Positions 46,591 through 56,194 of a stretch of 64,000 bases of DNA are shown one piece after another. The notes under the pieces were generated by a model, which was given only the letters and a program-made list of their open reading frames with translations, was not told where the DNA came from and did not search any database. Position numbers and translations under genes: made by a program. Origin of the DNA: an uncultured Bacteroidia bacterium (GTDB lineage: Bacteria; Bacteroidota; Bacteroidia; Bacteroidales; CAJPTX01); contig CALHSW010000073.1 in assembly GCA_938038735.1 (NCBI GenBank), positions 1-64,000 of the forward strand, read 5' to 3'. Position 1 is the first letter of the stretch. Each line of letters starts with the position of its first letter.

Positions 46591-47445
46591 TTACTTCGAC
46601 GCACCACCCACTATTCTCTTCCCATTGCGATCCCACCGAGGCAACTCCTCCGGAGGCCTTCGACTCGCCCAAACCAGCAACACTACCCCAACCGCCAAGA
46701 ACGGCAAACTCTGTATCTGACCCAGATTCAATGCCCACCCCTCCTCAAAGGGACTCTGCACGTTCTTTATCTCCTCTATCAGTATTCGTGCTGTAAACAT
46801 CGCCACCATGGCTATGCTAAACTGTAAACCCCTCTTACGCTTAAAATCCCCCCACTTGAAGTAAACCAAAAGCAATGCCAAGAACACCGTGAAATACGAC
46901 AGCGCCTCGTATATCTGCGTGGGATGTTTCGGCACAACCTCACCATTGCGGACAAATATCATTCCCCACGGGAGCGATGTCTCAATTCCATAAATCTCGC
47001 TGTTCATCAGATTCCCGATGCGGATAAACGTGGCAATCAGGGCTATCGGTATCGTCACGTGGTCCATTACCCACAGCATCGACAGCTTCTCCCTCCGCGC
47101 CACGCAGTACATCCCAATCAATACACCCACAATTCCGCCATGGCTCGCCAAACCTCCCTCCCACACCTTAAACACCTCCAAGGGGTGCGAAAAGTAGTAT
47201 GCCGGTTCATACACGAAGCAATGGCCCAAACGCGCCCCGATAAACACTCCCACTACAGACCACAACGCCATCCTGTCTATCACCTCCTCCGGCACTCCCT
47301 CTCGCTTCCCCATGTACCCTAACAGCCAATACCCCAGTAGAATCCCCACCGCCCAGCAAAGGCCGTAGTAGCGCACTGAGAGCGGCCCTACAGTGAAGAA
47401 CGTAGGATCCACACTCCATACTATCGCACCCAACGAATACCCCAT
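46591..47445 (-). CDS. lgt: Prolipoprotein diacylglyceryl transferase
   Basis: Inner-membrane enzyme that adds diacylglycerol to the lipobox cysteine of prolipoproteins, the first step of lipoprotein maturation. Lgt blocks are all present: YYGLCWAVGILLGYWLL, GARLGHCFVYEP, the active-site region GGLASHGGIVGVLIGM, FIRIGNLMNSEIYG and PKHPTQIYEALSYF. Several membrane helices fill the 284 residues. Several predicted lipoproteins in this window would be its substrates. It is 38 bases after the TonB receptor gene and 88 before the TPR gene. Confidence 0.95.
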   Translation of the reverse strand: MGYSLGAIVWSVDPTFFTVGPLSVRYYGLCWAVGILLGYWLLGYMGKREGVPEEVIDRMALWSVVGVFIGARLGHCFVYEPAYYFSHPLEVFKVWEGGLASHGGIVGVLIGMYCVARREKLSMLWVMDHVTIPIALIATFIRIGNLMNSEIYGIETSLPWGMIFVRNGEVVPKHPTQIYEALSYFTVFLALLLVYFKWGDFKRKRGLQFSIAMVAMFTARILIEEIKNVQSPFEEGWALNLGQIQSLPFLAVGVVLLVWASRRPPEELPRWDRNGKRIVGGASK

Positions 47446-47483
47446 CGGTCGTAGTCCTATTGCGTCTAATCTACTAAACCCTG

Positions 47484-49952
47484 CTACAACGACATCCGCA
47501 CCCCAAGCTGATACAGCGGGCGCAAACGATCCGTGAACCCGAACTCCCGCCCCGCAAATCCATGGTTGTAGTTATCCTTGCCTGTGATGTAGAGATTGCG
47601 CACCCCCACCTGTACGGAAAGGTTGGACAACGCATCGTACGATATCGTAAAATTGCAAAGTCCATACGGCGACAGCCTCACCTTCCCATACTCTTCCGGC
47701 ACGCCTGGCATTACGCCGTGCGCGTACTTCTGTGCAGACCTAAAGTAGGTTTCCAAGAAGAAATGCACCTTATCTAGCAAACGATATTCAGTCAACAATC
47801 CCATATTCACTGCGGGCGTCCACGTATGCGTTACTCCATTCTCCTCGTCTCCTAGCGTAGCGGTAAACATAGTACCCTGCTGGTAATGATCCATCTTCGT
47901 CGTCTGCCACGTACCAAAAAGATTAAAGAGCAGATTATTAACCGGTGCGTAGTTCAAAGATAGCGTCGCACCCCCTTGCCACGCAACGAGCGGTAAATTC
48001 TTATACTGCAGGGTCTGCGTCAAATGGGGCACCTTCACCGCAGGATCCGTTTCGCTCGCCTCAAAGGTCAGCACCGTATTCACGGGCCTTAAATCGCTAA
48101 AGTTGAACGTCCTAGAGCCAAATAGCTCAAAGTCTAGCGACACGCGTCCCAGCTGTGTTCGATACCCTATCTCCGCAAAATCGCTCGTTAAAAGCTTCAA
48201 CGTACGGCTGCCATAAAACTCTTGGAAAAGGAAGAACTCATCGTCAGACGGAGCTAAACCTCCCGCCTGTAGCATCCCGGCCAAACCTGCTATGGCCTTC
48301 GTACCCTTCAATGCACCGAAGCGCGCAATACCCATCTTTTCTACATGGATGGCATTCTCCATAAGGAAGGAAGACCTATTGGCGCGTGCCACTACGCCTC
48401 TCAACAAATGATCCTCATGCGGCTTATACGTCAGAACAAACTGCCATGTGGGATAGTACGTTGATGGCACACTATACTTATCCACCCGTCCCGCGGCTAT
48501 AACACGCAGCGACTCTATCGGCCTCCAATCCAAACGCAGTGTCAACGCCATACTCAACATCTTCTTACTCTCGCCGCCTAGAATCCCTTGCGCACCCACG
48601 TACGAGCTTTGCTCCTTCCATACTGCATCCCACTTACTGTCGTCATAGACTACGTTCTGCAAAAAGAAACCAGGGCGTATCGTCAATTGATCCCATAGCG
48701 TCGCTGAGTACTCTAGGTTACCGTTGAAATCCTGCACATCGAATCGTACCCCTGGATGCGACTGTCCCACCCCCGCATCGTACATCCCATTCATGTAAGA
48801 TCCCATAAACGAAAACCCATTCCATTGCAAATTCGCCGCAACATGACCTGCCTGCTGCGTTCGCATTGATAGCGGGGTTACGTAGTTCTCCATCATCACC
48901 GAGCTATTCCTCGAATACCAATACCCTCCTGTCATCGCAAAATTCACCCCATGCCCATCGTAGTTGACATCGCCCATTATGCCCCGCACATCCAAACTCC
49001 GGCTGCCATTGTACGCCAAATCCTCTGCGTCCCTATCATGTTCGCGACGCATCCTATCCCAGCTGTTATAGTAACCCCCATTAATCGCCGGGAGCAAATC
49101 GTACTGCATGTACCTTCCTGACGAATAATCGTATGCCATCTCATCTACCACCTTCCGCATTTCTGCATGTTGACGCAGCCCTATGCGCCACCCCTTAGCC
49201 AACGGCACGCTTGCCCGACCGCTCGCCGAGTAGCTTAACGTTGATTTATCTTGCACATAGGTCCGAACCCGACCGCTCGCCGACAGCACAGACGACAACG
49301 GCTTCGTTATGATATTTATCACCCCTGTCACCGCGCTCGCCCCATATAGAGCGCTCGATGCGCCCCGCACAATGTCAATGCGCTCTATGTCCTCAAGGCT
49401 CACTGGCAACGTCTCCCACAGCGTTCCCCCCATTGAGTAGCTGTACATCGGTCGACCATCCACCATCACCAGCGTCAATGAGTTCACAGAGAAGTGGTTG
49501 AAATTACCCGGAGGAACATTATCCAATCCCCGCATATGCACATCGTAGATCCCCGGCGTCTGCTCCCGCACTATCATACCCGGCACCAGCCGAAACAGCT
49601 CGGCAATCGTCGTGGCTCCGCTATGCATTATTTTATCGCTCGTGATCACCGTAGTTGATGTGGGTGCCTCAAATACAGTCTCTCGTGATTTCGACGATGT
49701 GGTCGTCTTCACCATAAACGCCTGCTCCAATAGCTCATCCGTCGATACGCCCAGCTTGTCGGCTAGAACCATCAAATCGGGCAAATCCAACTCCAACAGC
49801 TGCTCGTAGCTCAGCTTCTTAATCTCATCCGGGGTCATCGCATTCACATTCACCTTGTCCTGCCCCCACGCCGAACCGCTCGCAAGCAACATGCTTAAAA
49901 ACAGCAGCACAACTCCCGTAGCCGCTAATAATCGCATTTCCAACTTCTTCAT
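47484..49952 (-). CDS. TonB-dependent receptor paired with a DUF4154 protein
   Basis: Outer-membrane receptor of 822 residues. Signal peptide LAATGVVLLFLSMLLASGSA, then a 55-residue leader with the pattern YEQLLELDLPDLMVLADK that I associate with receptors of this subgroup. The plug domain follows (residues 85-215, FEAPTSTTVITSDKIMHSGA to ALYGASAVTGVINIITKPLS). The rest is a beta-barrel ending in QLGVRMSL. It has no carboxypeptidase-like N-terminal domain, unlike the receptor at 15698-18103. The DUF4154 gene is 25 bases upstream. The ligand is unknown. Confidence 0.92.
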   Translation of the reverse strand: MKKLEMRLLAATGVVLLFLSMLLASGSAWGQDKVNVNAMTPDEIKKLSYEQLLELDLPDLMVLADKLGVSTDELLEQAFMVKTTTSSKSRETVFEAPTSTTVITSDKIMHSGATTIAELFRLVPGMIVREQTPGIYDVHMRGLDNVPPGNFNHFSVNSLTLVMVDGRPMYSYSMGGTLWETLPVSLEDIERIDIVRGASSALYGASAVTGVINIITKPLSSVLSASGRVRTYVQDKSTLSYSASGRASVPLAKGWRIGLRQHAEMRKVVDEMAYDYSSGRYMQYDLLPAINGGYYNSWDRMRREHDRDAEDLAYNGSRSLDVRGIMGDVNYDGHGVNFAMTGGYWYSRNSSVMMENYVTPLSMRTQQAGHVAANLQWNGFSFMGSYMNGMYDAGVGQSHPGVRFDVQDFNGNLEYSATLWDQLTIRPGFFLQNVVYDDSKWDAVWKEQSSYVGAQGILGGESKKMLSMALTLRLDWRPIESLRVIAAGRVDKYSVPSTYYPTWQFVLTYKPHEDHLLRGVVARANRSSFLMENAIHVEKMGIARFGALKGTKAIAGLAGMLQAGGLAPSDDEFFLFQEFYGSRTLKLLTSDFAEIGYRTQLGRVSLDFELFGSRTFNFSDLRPVNTVLTFEASETDPAVKVPHLTQTLQYKNLPLVAWQGGATLSLNYAPVNNLLFNLFGTWQTTKMDHYQQGTMFTATLGDEENGVTHTWTPAVNMGLLTEYRLLDKVHFFLETYFRSAQKYAHGVMPGVPEEYGKVRLSPYGLCNFTISYDALSNLSVQVGVRNLYITGKDNYNHGFAGREFGFTDRLRPLYQLGVRMSL

Positions 49953-49977
49953 AACTATATTTTCCCTCCTGCGTTTT

Positions 49978-50487
49978 CTACTTCACTACGCCCAAACTAA
50001 GAAGACTATTCGACACCTTTATCCCCTGCTTCTCAAGCGTCGACGGACTCACCTCAAATTGCGTCTTCCCGCCATTCTCCGTAAAATTAAACGCTGCGCC
50101 TTGCGCTATTCCACCAGCCTTGTCCGACACCACCGCCACATGATTCCCGCTCGCACCCGCCACCACGCTCGGCAGCAAGCTATTCTCCGTCGAGGGAACA
50201 TACACTAGATTGCAGCGCGACACGCCACTCGCATCACTAGACTCCCGCACAACCATCGTCCGGTTTCCAACCTTCTTTTTCTGTGCTATCTGCTGCAGCT
50301 CCCCAGTAATCTTGGCGTTTTTACCTATCACAAGTATCACAAAATCTCCCTCTTGACCACCCGATGGCCACTCCAAGTAGCGGGTGAAATTGTACAAGAA
50401 TAACGCCTTGAATCGTTCATTCTGACCCCATGCCACCGTGGTCAATAGGCATAGCAGGAGTGCTAACGCCACGCTTTTCTTTCTCAT
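49978..50487 (-). CDS. DUF4154 (YfiR-like) periplasmic protein
   Basis: A 169-residue exported protein: signal peptide SVALALLLCLLTTVAWGQ, then the DUF4154 pattern KALFLYNFTRYLEWPSG, FVILVIGKNAKITGELQQIA, CNLVYVPSTENSLLP, VVSDKAGGIAQGAAFNFTEN and the end IKVSNSLLSLGVVK. YfiR in Pseudomonas restrains a membrane cyclase, so a regulatory or ligand-binding role is plausible, but here it is paired with a TonB receptor. An upstream open frame reaches 50526; the ATG at 50487 starts the signal peptide directly. Length is normal for the family. Confidence 0.88.
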   Translation of the reverse strand: MRKKSVALALLLCLLTTVAWGQNERFKALFLYNFTRYLEWPSGGQEGDFVILVIGKNAKITGELQQIAQKKKVGNRTMVVRESSDASGVSRCNLVYVPSTENSLLPSVVAGASGNHVAVVSDKAGGIAQGAAFNFTENGGKTQFEVSPSTLEKQGIKVSNSLLSLGVVK

Positions 50488-50735
50488 TGCTCGCAAATCC
50501 TTTCTTTTTTGCTTCTCAAAACACAACTCGCTGCATCGCCTTCCCCTCTCCTCCTCCTCACCGCGAAGTTACAAATAAAACATTACCTCCAACAAATAGC
50601 CCACCCTCAACACCTACCTATATTCTCTGCACCGCCCGAATTCCCGTAGGTTAAATTAGCCACGCGGCGCTCTCGCACCGCCGAAGTCAGCCAATACCGC
50701 AGCAAAAAGCTGACCAAGACTCCCTAAACATAATA
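50488..50735. other. Intergenic region with promoter of the DUF4154/TonB pair
   Basis: Holds the minus-strand promoter at 50564-50571 and otherwise no gene. The terminator at 50736-50770 bounds it on the other side. Confidence 0.6.
50564..50571 (-). promoter_or_regulatory. Probable -7 box of the DUF4154/TonB operon
   Basis: TAACTTCG on the minus strand, one base from TAnnTTTG, 77 bases before the DUF4154 start. A TTTG lies about 21 bases further upstream on the same strand and could be the -33 element. Confidence 0.45.
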
Positions 50736-50770
50736 AAGACCCGCCGTGTGCATAGCGCACGGCGGGTCTT
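50736..50770 (-). terminator. Intrinsic terminator of the giant T9SS gene
   Basis: AAGACCCGCCGTG pairs exactly with CACGGCGGGTCTT around a short loop; on the minus strand it is followed by TTATTATG, a weak T-rich tail. It lies 59 bases after the stop codon of the T9SS protein gene. Confidence 0.75.
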
Positions 50771-50828
50771 CACAGTGGCAGCACTACCTCTACCGCTTTC
50801 TAACTAACCTTTAGACTTCCTCTCCTAT

Positions 50829-53800
50829 CTACCTCCGCAGCACCCCCTCAGCCCGCATCCCCCCATCCGCGCTGCGCAGCTGCACGATGTAGAACCCCGA
50901 TGCAAGCATGCCCAAGTCTATACGCAGCTGCGCTCCTCCATCATGCACACCGCCCAGCATCTCGCGTCCGGTCACATCGTAGACCGCGTACCGCGCCACC
51001 CCGCTCGCCCCTCGCACCTCTATCGCACCATCGGTGGGGTTCGGATAAATCTCAACTCCGCGCAGCGCCGCGCTCTCCACCGCATTGGTCTTCCCCTCTT
51101 TGCCCCCACGGGGTATCGGTGAAAAGTCAGCTTGAACCAGCAACTCCTTGGCCGGAAGCTTGATAGAAAACGAATGCATCACCTTCGTGGTGTCAGACTG
51201 CACATTCCCATACAGCTCCGCCCCATTTTGGATCACACTCTTTATGTAGTACCCCTTCTTCGCCTGCACCAGCACCTCTACATCCAGCTCCCTCTGGTAT
51301 TGCTGCCCGCTTGACAGCTCTTCCTTATTGCTCTTGCGCAACGCCGTCACCGCCCCTCCCTCTGAAGGATTAGCCTGCAACGTCAGTAGGCAATTGTCTG
51401 CATCTTCCTGCGCAAAAATTGCATAGAAGGTTAGCCGATTCCCATTGGGACTAGCCGGATCGTATGGAGGCAACTTGTATGTAGACTCCATTTCCTTCGT
51501 CAATCCTAGTCTCTCTTTCCCTTCTACGTATATCTCCTTTAGCACCACGGGACTCTTCGCCTCAGCCTTTAGGGTCACCTCGGTTTTTCCTTCCCCACTC
51601 ACCCGATAGCTCTTGTCATATTCCAACCACGCACCGCCTGCACCCGGCATTATCACTTTCAGGTCGTCGCCAAGCTGCGGCTTGCGCACGGTGAGTACGA
51701 GCAGCGGCTTCGGATCCTCCTTCACAGTCACATAGGTCTCCAGCTTCACCTCCGTCACCTCTTGGGCCGTCACTTTATCCTTCAAACCCTCCACTAAATC
51801 CAGCAGTTCCTCGAGCGATCCGTACGCCTTTTCTCTATCGGTTTCCTCTAAACGCTGCGCATAGCCACGATTAACCGCCAGGCAAACCGCGAGCAGCTTG
51901 TTATCCTCCACTCCCGTTGCCGCAGCTAAACTCCACGTAATGGGGTCGCCCACCCTCACCTTTTTCTTCTGTCCTGCCGCTATCGTCTGCCCATCTTTAT
52001 CCTTCCACGTCACTTTCCCCTTCGCGCCGCGCGGCTGCTCGTCCTCGCCCCCTTGCGCCATCTCGCTATATACAATTAACACTTCGCCTGGCTTCAGCTT
52101 CTCTACTATAACATCTATCCCGACAATCTCACCCTCCAGCTTCCCAAGTTTATACCACCCATCTCCGTCCTCCACGAGAGCTTGATTAGGGAGATTCTTA
52201 TACTTTACGGTCACGCTCTTCACCCCCTGCACAGCACTCCCCTGCTTCTTCTCCACTGCAACGTAAACGTATATTACGCTACCGTACTCCACTTCGCTGT
52301 CCGAAGCTATCTCGCTTCCATTTCGCTCCCCCTTGCACACTTTCATCTCCTTCACATCGGCCGACTGTACGTAGCTCACTTTATACATCTGCTTACCCAG
52401 CTCCACCTTCACCTCCGTGTCCTGCGCAAGTGTAAATGTATACGTATACACCCCTCCCCCCCCTGTCACGTTCGCATCTCCATTCACCTTCACCACCTTC
52501 CACTCCGCAGGGTTAGCTACTGTGACCTTCACAGTCAACTCCGCCCCTCCCAGCACTTGACTACCTGAGGTCACAGCCGTTCCACCTTTTTCCACTACCG
52601 CCACCGTATACCCTGAACCAGCTTTATACGTAACTTTATACTTCACTGGCAGCACCACTGACTTTATCGTCACATTCCCCTCCGGGCTCCACTTCACAGT
52701 TGTCTGCCCAGCCGCAGGCTTACCATCAACCCACGTATATCCTCTAGGGACGCTACCTTGAGTCAGCGTCACATCCCCTTTCCCCTCCTCTGCTATCGTC
52801 ACCTCCTGCACTGCCCCATCGCCAGCCTCGGGCGTAAACACCACGGTCAACTCATCCCCACAATTAACTTCCGACTTCATAGTAGGCGTTGTCGCCCCAT
52901 TAACCGCTACCCCCACGTTCGCTACGCCATCCCATGCCACGCTAATCTTCTTTTGCTCCACAGTTACCTCAATGGAAGTAACCTCCTCTTTCACCTCGTG
53001 CAAGTAATTCCCATCCTGCGATACCGCAATGGGTTGTCCCCCATTGACTTTTACCTCATTCACCTGCTCGCACGCCGATAGATTCGGCACAATCTCAATG
53101 CTGCTCCCGCAGGCAACTGAACCTCCCAATGTCAAATCAACGCCACCCTGCTGCACCTTAAAATCGGTCCCGCTCCACGACACTGCAAACTGCTTAGGCT
53201 CCGAGTGCAACACCTTCACCGTAACCTTATCATGTGCTTCCGGAATATTCAGGGGACTGGCTGCTTTTACAGTGCCCCTTCTGTCAGTAGTCCCAGCGTT
53301 CCACACCACCTCCACTTCCACTTTATCCCCATCAACGCACCCACCCATCGGCTCTAGGCTCACTTCTAACTCATCGCCGTTGGCGAATACTCCATCCCCC
53401 CCCGGAAACTTCCCACCAGCCCATATATCCTTACCCTGCGTTACGTTGTGAACCGTTATCTTCGCCACTCTCTCTCCATTGAAAGTTTCATCCACAGTCA
53501 CCTGCGGATCGGTCCCCACCTTCACCTCTATCTTTTGAATCCCTTGCGATAGGGAGGCGATCTCCAACGTATTACTCCCCACAGGGGCAGCCTCCTTAAA
53601 AGTACCATCATCGTACACAGCCTTGAGTCCCTGCACCTTCAGTCCACTGCCTGGCGTAACCGTTATTTTAACCGCACCTCCGCATGGGGCTTCTCCGTCT
53701 ACCGAGATCACGTGCAGCTGAGTAGCCGACTCGCCCGCTTCCACCTTTATTGAGTAATCGGTACCCAGCGTCCAGCGTATTGTATACTTCTTTTTTTCCT

Positions 53801-55457
53801 GTGTAAATGTAAATTTCGCCTGTTCACCCTCTACCTTCACCTGGACCGGCTGCCACTCCCCACCTACCTTCTCTATGAACTGTGAAGCTCCCCCCACATC
53901 CACCCTTATCTTCCCCACGCAACCATCCACTTTTGACGGACCCTGCACTTTCACCATCACATCGCTTCCGCACGGCACAACCTCCCCATCATTCTTCGCC
54001 GCGCCGTAATACTCAACCAAATATATTTCATCATCATAGTCGAGCTCGGTCATGCGCTTCTCACTGTGTATCCAAACGCTTATCGTTTCCCCTTCCTGCC
54101 CCCCCGGAACAAAGGAAAACTCACCCGTTGTTGCATCTATTGGAACACTTTGAATCCTGTCTGGCATAACACCCCACTGCACTACTGGCGGCTTTAAACA
54201 GTGGTCTTCGGCCTGATTGGGATTGGGGGTAAACCTTCCGAAAAGCTTTCTGTTGCTCTCCACCACGCTACCATCTAGCACCTTTACGCCATCCTTGGTA
54301 TACAGTGATATGCGAGAGTCCTTGCAGTTGATAGTTACATTTCCTCCTGGGCATGGTCCCGGCCTCACCGTCACCGTATGGCCCTCACCCCACAGCGGCA
54401 CGAGCCAATAATTGTCCCTGTAATCCTTACCATCGTCTCCTACTGCGTCATCACATAGGTTAGCTATATCTCCAGGGTTTGCCAACGTCACAGGTCGAGC
54501 GTCCCACTTGTCATCCACGCACACCCCATCTGCTGCCCACGACCTCGCCTCCACCACCATCAATGTACCTTCCAATATGAGAGGCATAGCACCGGGATGC
54601 AACGTATTGGGGTAGGGGTACGCCTCGTAAAACGGGCCTGCACTTATCTTATCAGGACCGCCCCTAAACCCATTCAAATAGTTCAACATAAAGTGTTGGT
54701 CACCCGGGGACTTCATACGTACGCGCATCGAGCCATCAAAGGTTTTTCCTTCTGTATTCTGTCCAAACTTGAGGGTCTTCCACTCCTTTTTAGCCATCGT
54801 CAGCGTCACCTCCACCGTGTTGCTACCCTCTTCAAGGTCTGATGGCAATGTAAAGGAGAAGTTGGCATTATTCCCCGCCTGATTCAGAACTGTGTATATT
54901 GCTTCGTCCACATCCTGCACGTGTCGCCACGGGATCCTTACCTCCGCATCGCGAGCTCCTTTCACAATGGGTCCAAAAAACTGTATGTTTGAACAATTAG
55001 TATAGGAATCCCCATTTTTTTTCTTTATCGTTACCTTCCCCACCTTCGGATAGTAGATATTCCAATTCGGAATCATTGTAGACCAGTGAGCCGAGGTCAT
55101 CACGTGGTCGTACCAATCGATAAAGACCTCGTCACCCGCGCTGCACAGTATTGGCGAAACTTCAGGAAAAAACTGCCATAGTTTTTCAGAAACTTCCGCA
55201 GCATCTGGGTATTCGTCTTCATCTTTCCATGCCCTGTAGCCGCCCACATAACGAGGATTAGTTCCCGCCTTGCCAACCCGCACGCGGAATTCGTATGCGT
55301 AGCGATCCGGCACCAAGTCCCGACCGCTCTCATCAACAAGCCGAAACTTGAACTCTATTTTCTTGTCGCCTTGCCCAAAAGCAAATAGCGGCGAAAGCAG
55401 TAGCATGACCGCTGCTACTACCATCCTCACCGTTCGGAATGTAAATCTCTTTTCCAT
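50829..55457 (-). CDS. Giant T9SS-secreted surface protein with tandem beta modules
   Basis: A 1542-residue secreted protein. Signal peptide (VRMVVAAVMLLLSPLFAFGQ) then an N-terminal soluble region. From about residue 550 to 1110 there are at least six beta-rich modules of 80-100 residues, each opening with a line like KYTIRWTLGTDYSIKV, QFAVSWSGTDFKVQQG, KISVAWDGVANVGVAV, KYKVTYKAGSGYTVAV or MYKVSYVQSADVKEMK, many with a CG pair. The last 75 residues form a type A T9SS sorting domain (VEIYPNPTDGAIEVRG to ASGFYIVQLRS). The ATG at 55457 has AGGAGGA before it; upstream open frame to 55556 is not used. Adhesin or matrix role is inferred, not shown. No enzyme motif seen. Confidence 0.88.
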   Translation of the reverse strand: MEKRFTFRTVRMVVAAVMLLLSPLFAFGQGDKKIEFKFRLVDESGRDLVPDRYAYEFRVRVGKAGTNPRYVGGYRAWKDEDEYPDAAEVSEKLWQFFPEVSPILCSAGDEVFIDWYDHVMTSAHWSTMIPNWNIYYPKVGKVTIKKKNGDSYTNCSNIQFFGPIVKGARDAEVRIPWRHVQDVDEAIYTVLNQAGNNANFSFTLPSDLEEGSNTVEVTLTMAKKEWKTLKFGQNTEGKTFDGSMRVRMKSPGDQHFMLNYLNGFRGGPDKISAGPFYEAYPYPNTLHPGAMPLILEGTLMVVEARSWAADGVCVDDKWDARPVTLANPGDIANLCDDAVGDDGKDYRDNYWLVPLWGEGHTVTVRPGPCPGGNVTINCKDSRISLYTKDGVKVLDGSVVESNRKLFGRFTPNPNQAEDHCLKPPVVQWGVMPDRIQSVPIDATTGEFSFVPGGQEGETISVWIHSEKRMTELDYDDEIYLVEYYGAAKNDGEVVPCGSDVMVKVQGPSKVDGCVGKIRVDVGGASQFIEKVGGEWQPVQVKVEGEQAKFTFTQEKKKYTIRWTLGTDYSIKVEAGESATQLHVISVDGEAPCGGAVKITVTPGSGLKVQGLKAVYDDGTFKEAAPVGSNTLEIASLSQGIQKIEVKVGTDPQVTVDETFNGERVAKITVHNVTQGKDIWAGGKFPGGDGVFANGDELEVSLEPMGGCVDGDKVEVEVVWNAGTTDRRGTVKAASPLNIPEAHDKVTVKVLHSEPKQFAVSWSGTDFKVQQGGVDLTLGGSVACGSSIEIVPNLSACEQVNEVKVNGGQPIAVSQDGNYLHEVKEEVTSIEVTVEQKKISVAWDGVANVGVAVNGATTPTMKSEVNCGDELTVVFTPEAGDGAVQEVTIAEEGKGDVTLTQGSVPRGYTWVDGKPAAGQTTVKWSPEGNVTIKSVVLPVKYKVTYKAGSGYTVAVVEKGGTAVTSGSQVLGGAELTVKVTVANPAEWKVVKVNGDANVTGGGGVYTYTFTLAQDTEVKVELGKQMYKVSYVQSADVKEMKVCKGERNGSEIASDSEVEYGSVIYVYVAVEKKQGSAVQGVKSVTVKYKNLPNQALVEDGDGWYKLGKLEGEIVGIDVIVEKLKPGEVLIVYSEMAQGGEDEQPRGAKGKVTWKDKDGQTIAAGQKKKVRVGDPITWSLAAATGVEDNKLLAVCLAVNRGYAQRLEETDREKAYGSLEELLDLVEGLKDKVTAQEVTEVKLETYVTVKEDPKPLLVLTVRKPQLGDDLKVIMPGAGGAWLEYDKSYRVSGEGKTEVTLKAEAKSPVVLKEIYVEGKERLGLTKEMESTYKLPPYDPASPNGNRLTFYAIFAQEDADNCLLTLQANPSEGGAVTALRKSNKEELSSGQQYQRELDVEVLVQAKKGYYIKSVIQNGAELYGNVQSDTTKVMHSFSIKLPAKELLVQADFSPIPRGGKEGKTNAVESAALRGVEIYPNPTDGAIEVRGASGVARYAVYDVTGREMLGGVHDGGAQLRIDLGMLASGFYIVQLRSADGGMRAEGVLRR

Positions 55458-55699
55458 AACCACATCCTCCTCTTCTTTTTCTCCGCCCCCTACCGCATGC
55501 CGCAACTCCAAAACGACCCACAAGCGTACTTCCCTCCACCCGTTGATACGTACCATACATCTAGAATGTTGCTACAAGACAGCCAAAACGTCCTACCAAT
55601 CAATGGAACACTCAGATAATATTCCCTGCACGACTACCCAATTTGCTGAAACTTTTCTCTTGCGCCCAAACCACCGCCAGATATTCGCCTCTAACAGCC
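55458..55699. other. Gene-free leader of the T9SS protein
   Basis: About 240 bases with no supported gene and no clear TAnnTTTG box. The T9SS gene's promoter probably lies here or within the adjacent repeat array. Confidence 0.45.
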
Positions 55700-55765
55700 A
55701 CGACGCCGCCCCGTCCGCAGGACGGTCTCTCAATAGCCGGGGGCTTTAGACCCTCGGCCAGCAAA
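55700..55765 (+). repeat. Hairpin repeat, array copy A (partial)
   Basis: Contains the first hairpin (CCGTCCGCAGGACGG at 55711-55725), the conserved link TCTCTCAATAG and the second hairpin (CCGGGGGCTTTAGACCCTCGG). The third and fourth hairpins are absent. Confidence 0.8.
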
Positions 55766-55858
55766 CCTTTGCGACCTTGCGTACATTGATACCCCACAGC
55801 CTTGCAGAACCATTCCCGTACAATCCTCCAACCATCCGCAACCTGCATTATTTCGCCG

Positions 55859-55972
55859 CCGATGCCGCCCCGTCCGTAAGGACGGTCTCTCAATAGCCGG
55901 GGGTTTTAACCCCCCCCGGATTCTTGCCCAAGGGGGCAAACCAGTCTGAAGGGCTGACCCGCATGCTCCCTC
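55859..55972 (+). repeat. Hairpin repeat, array copy B (full)
   Basis: Full unit with GCCGCCCCGTCC, the GGACGG arm, CCGGGGGTTTTAACCCCCCC, TTGCCCAAGGGGGCAA and CAGTCTGAAGGGCTG, ending ACCCGCATG. The first arm starts 159 bases after that of copy A. Confidence 0.88.
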
Positions 55973-56022
55973 GCTAGAACCTGTGCACGTAATCCCCTCG
56001 GCCCGCATAAATTTTTGCAAAC

Positions 56023-56134
56023 CGATGCCGCCCCGTCCGTAGGACACTCTCTCAATGGCCGGGGGTCTGAAAACCCCCAGATCCTTGCCCAAGAGGGCAA
56101 ACCAATCTGAAAGGCTGACCCGCGTGACCATCGG
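56023..56134 (+). repeat. Hairpin repeat, array copy C (full, degenerate first arm)
   Basis: Full unit, 163 bases after copy B. The first arm is damaged (CCGTCCGTAGGACAC), while GGGGGTCTGAAAACCCCC, TTGCCCAAGAGGGCAA and CAATCTGAAAGGCTG are kept and followed by ACCCGCGTGACCA as in copies 1 and 2. Confidence 0.85.
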
Positions 56135-56194
56135 GCAGAAACACCGCAGCCTGCCTCCATATTCGGCGGCGCAGCCTAACATTCGTTTGCATGC

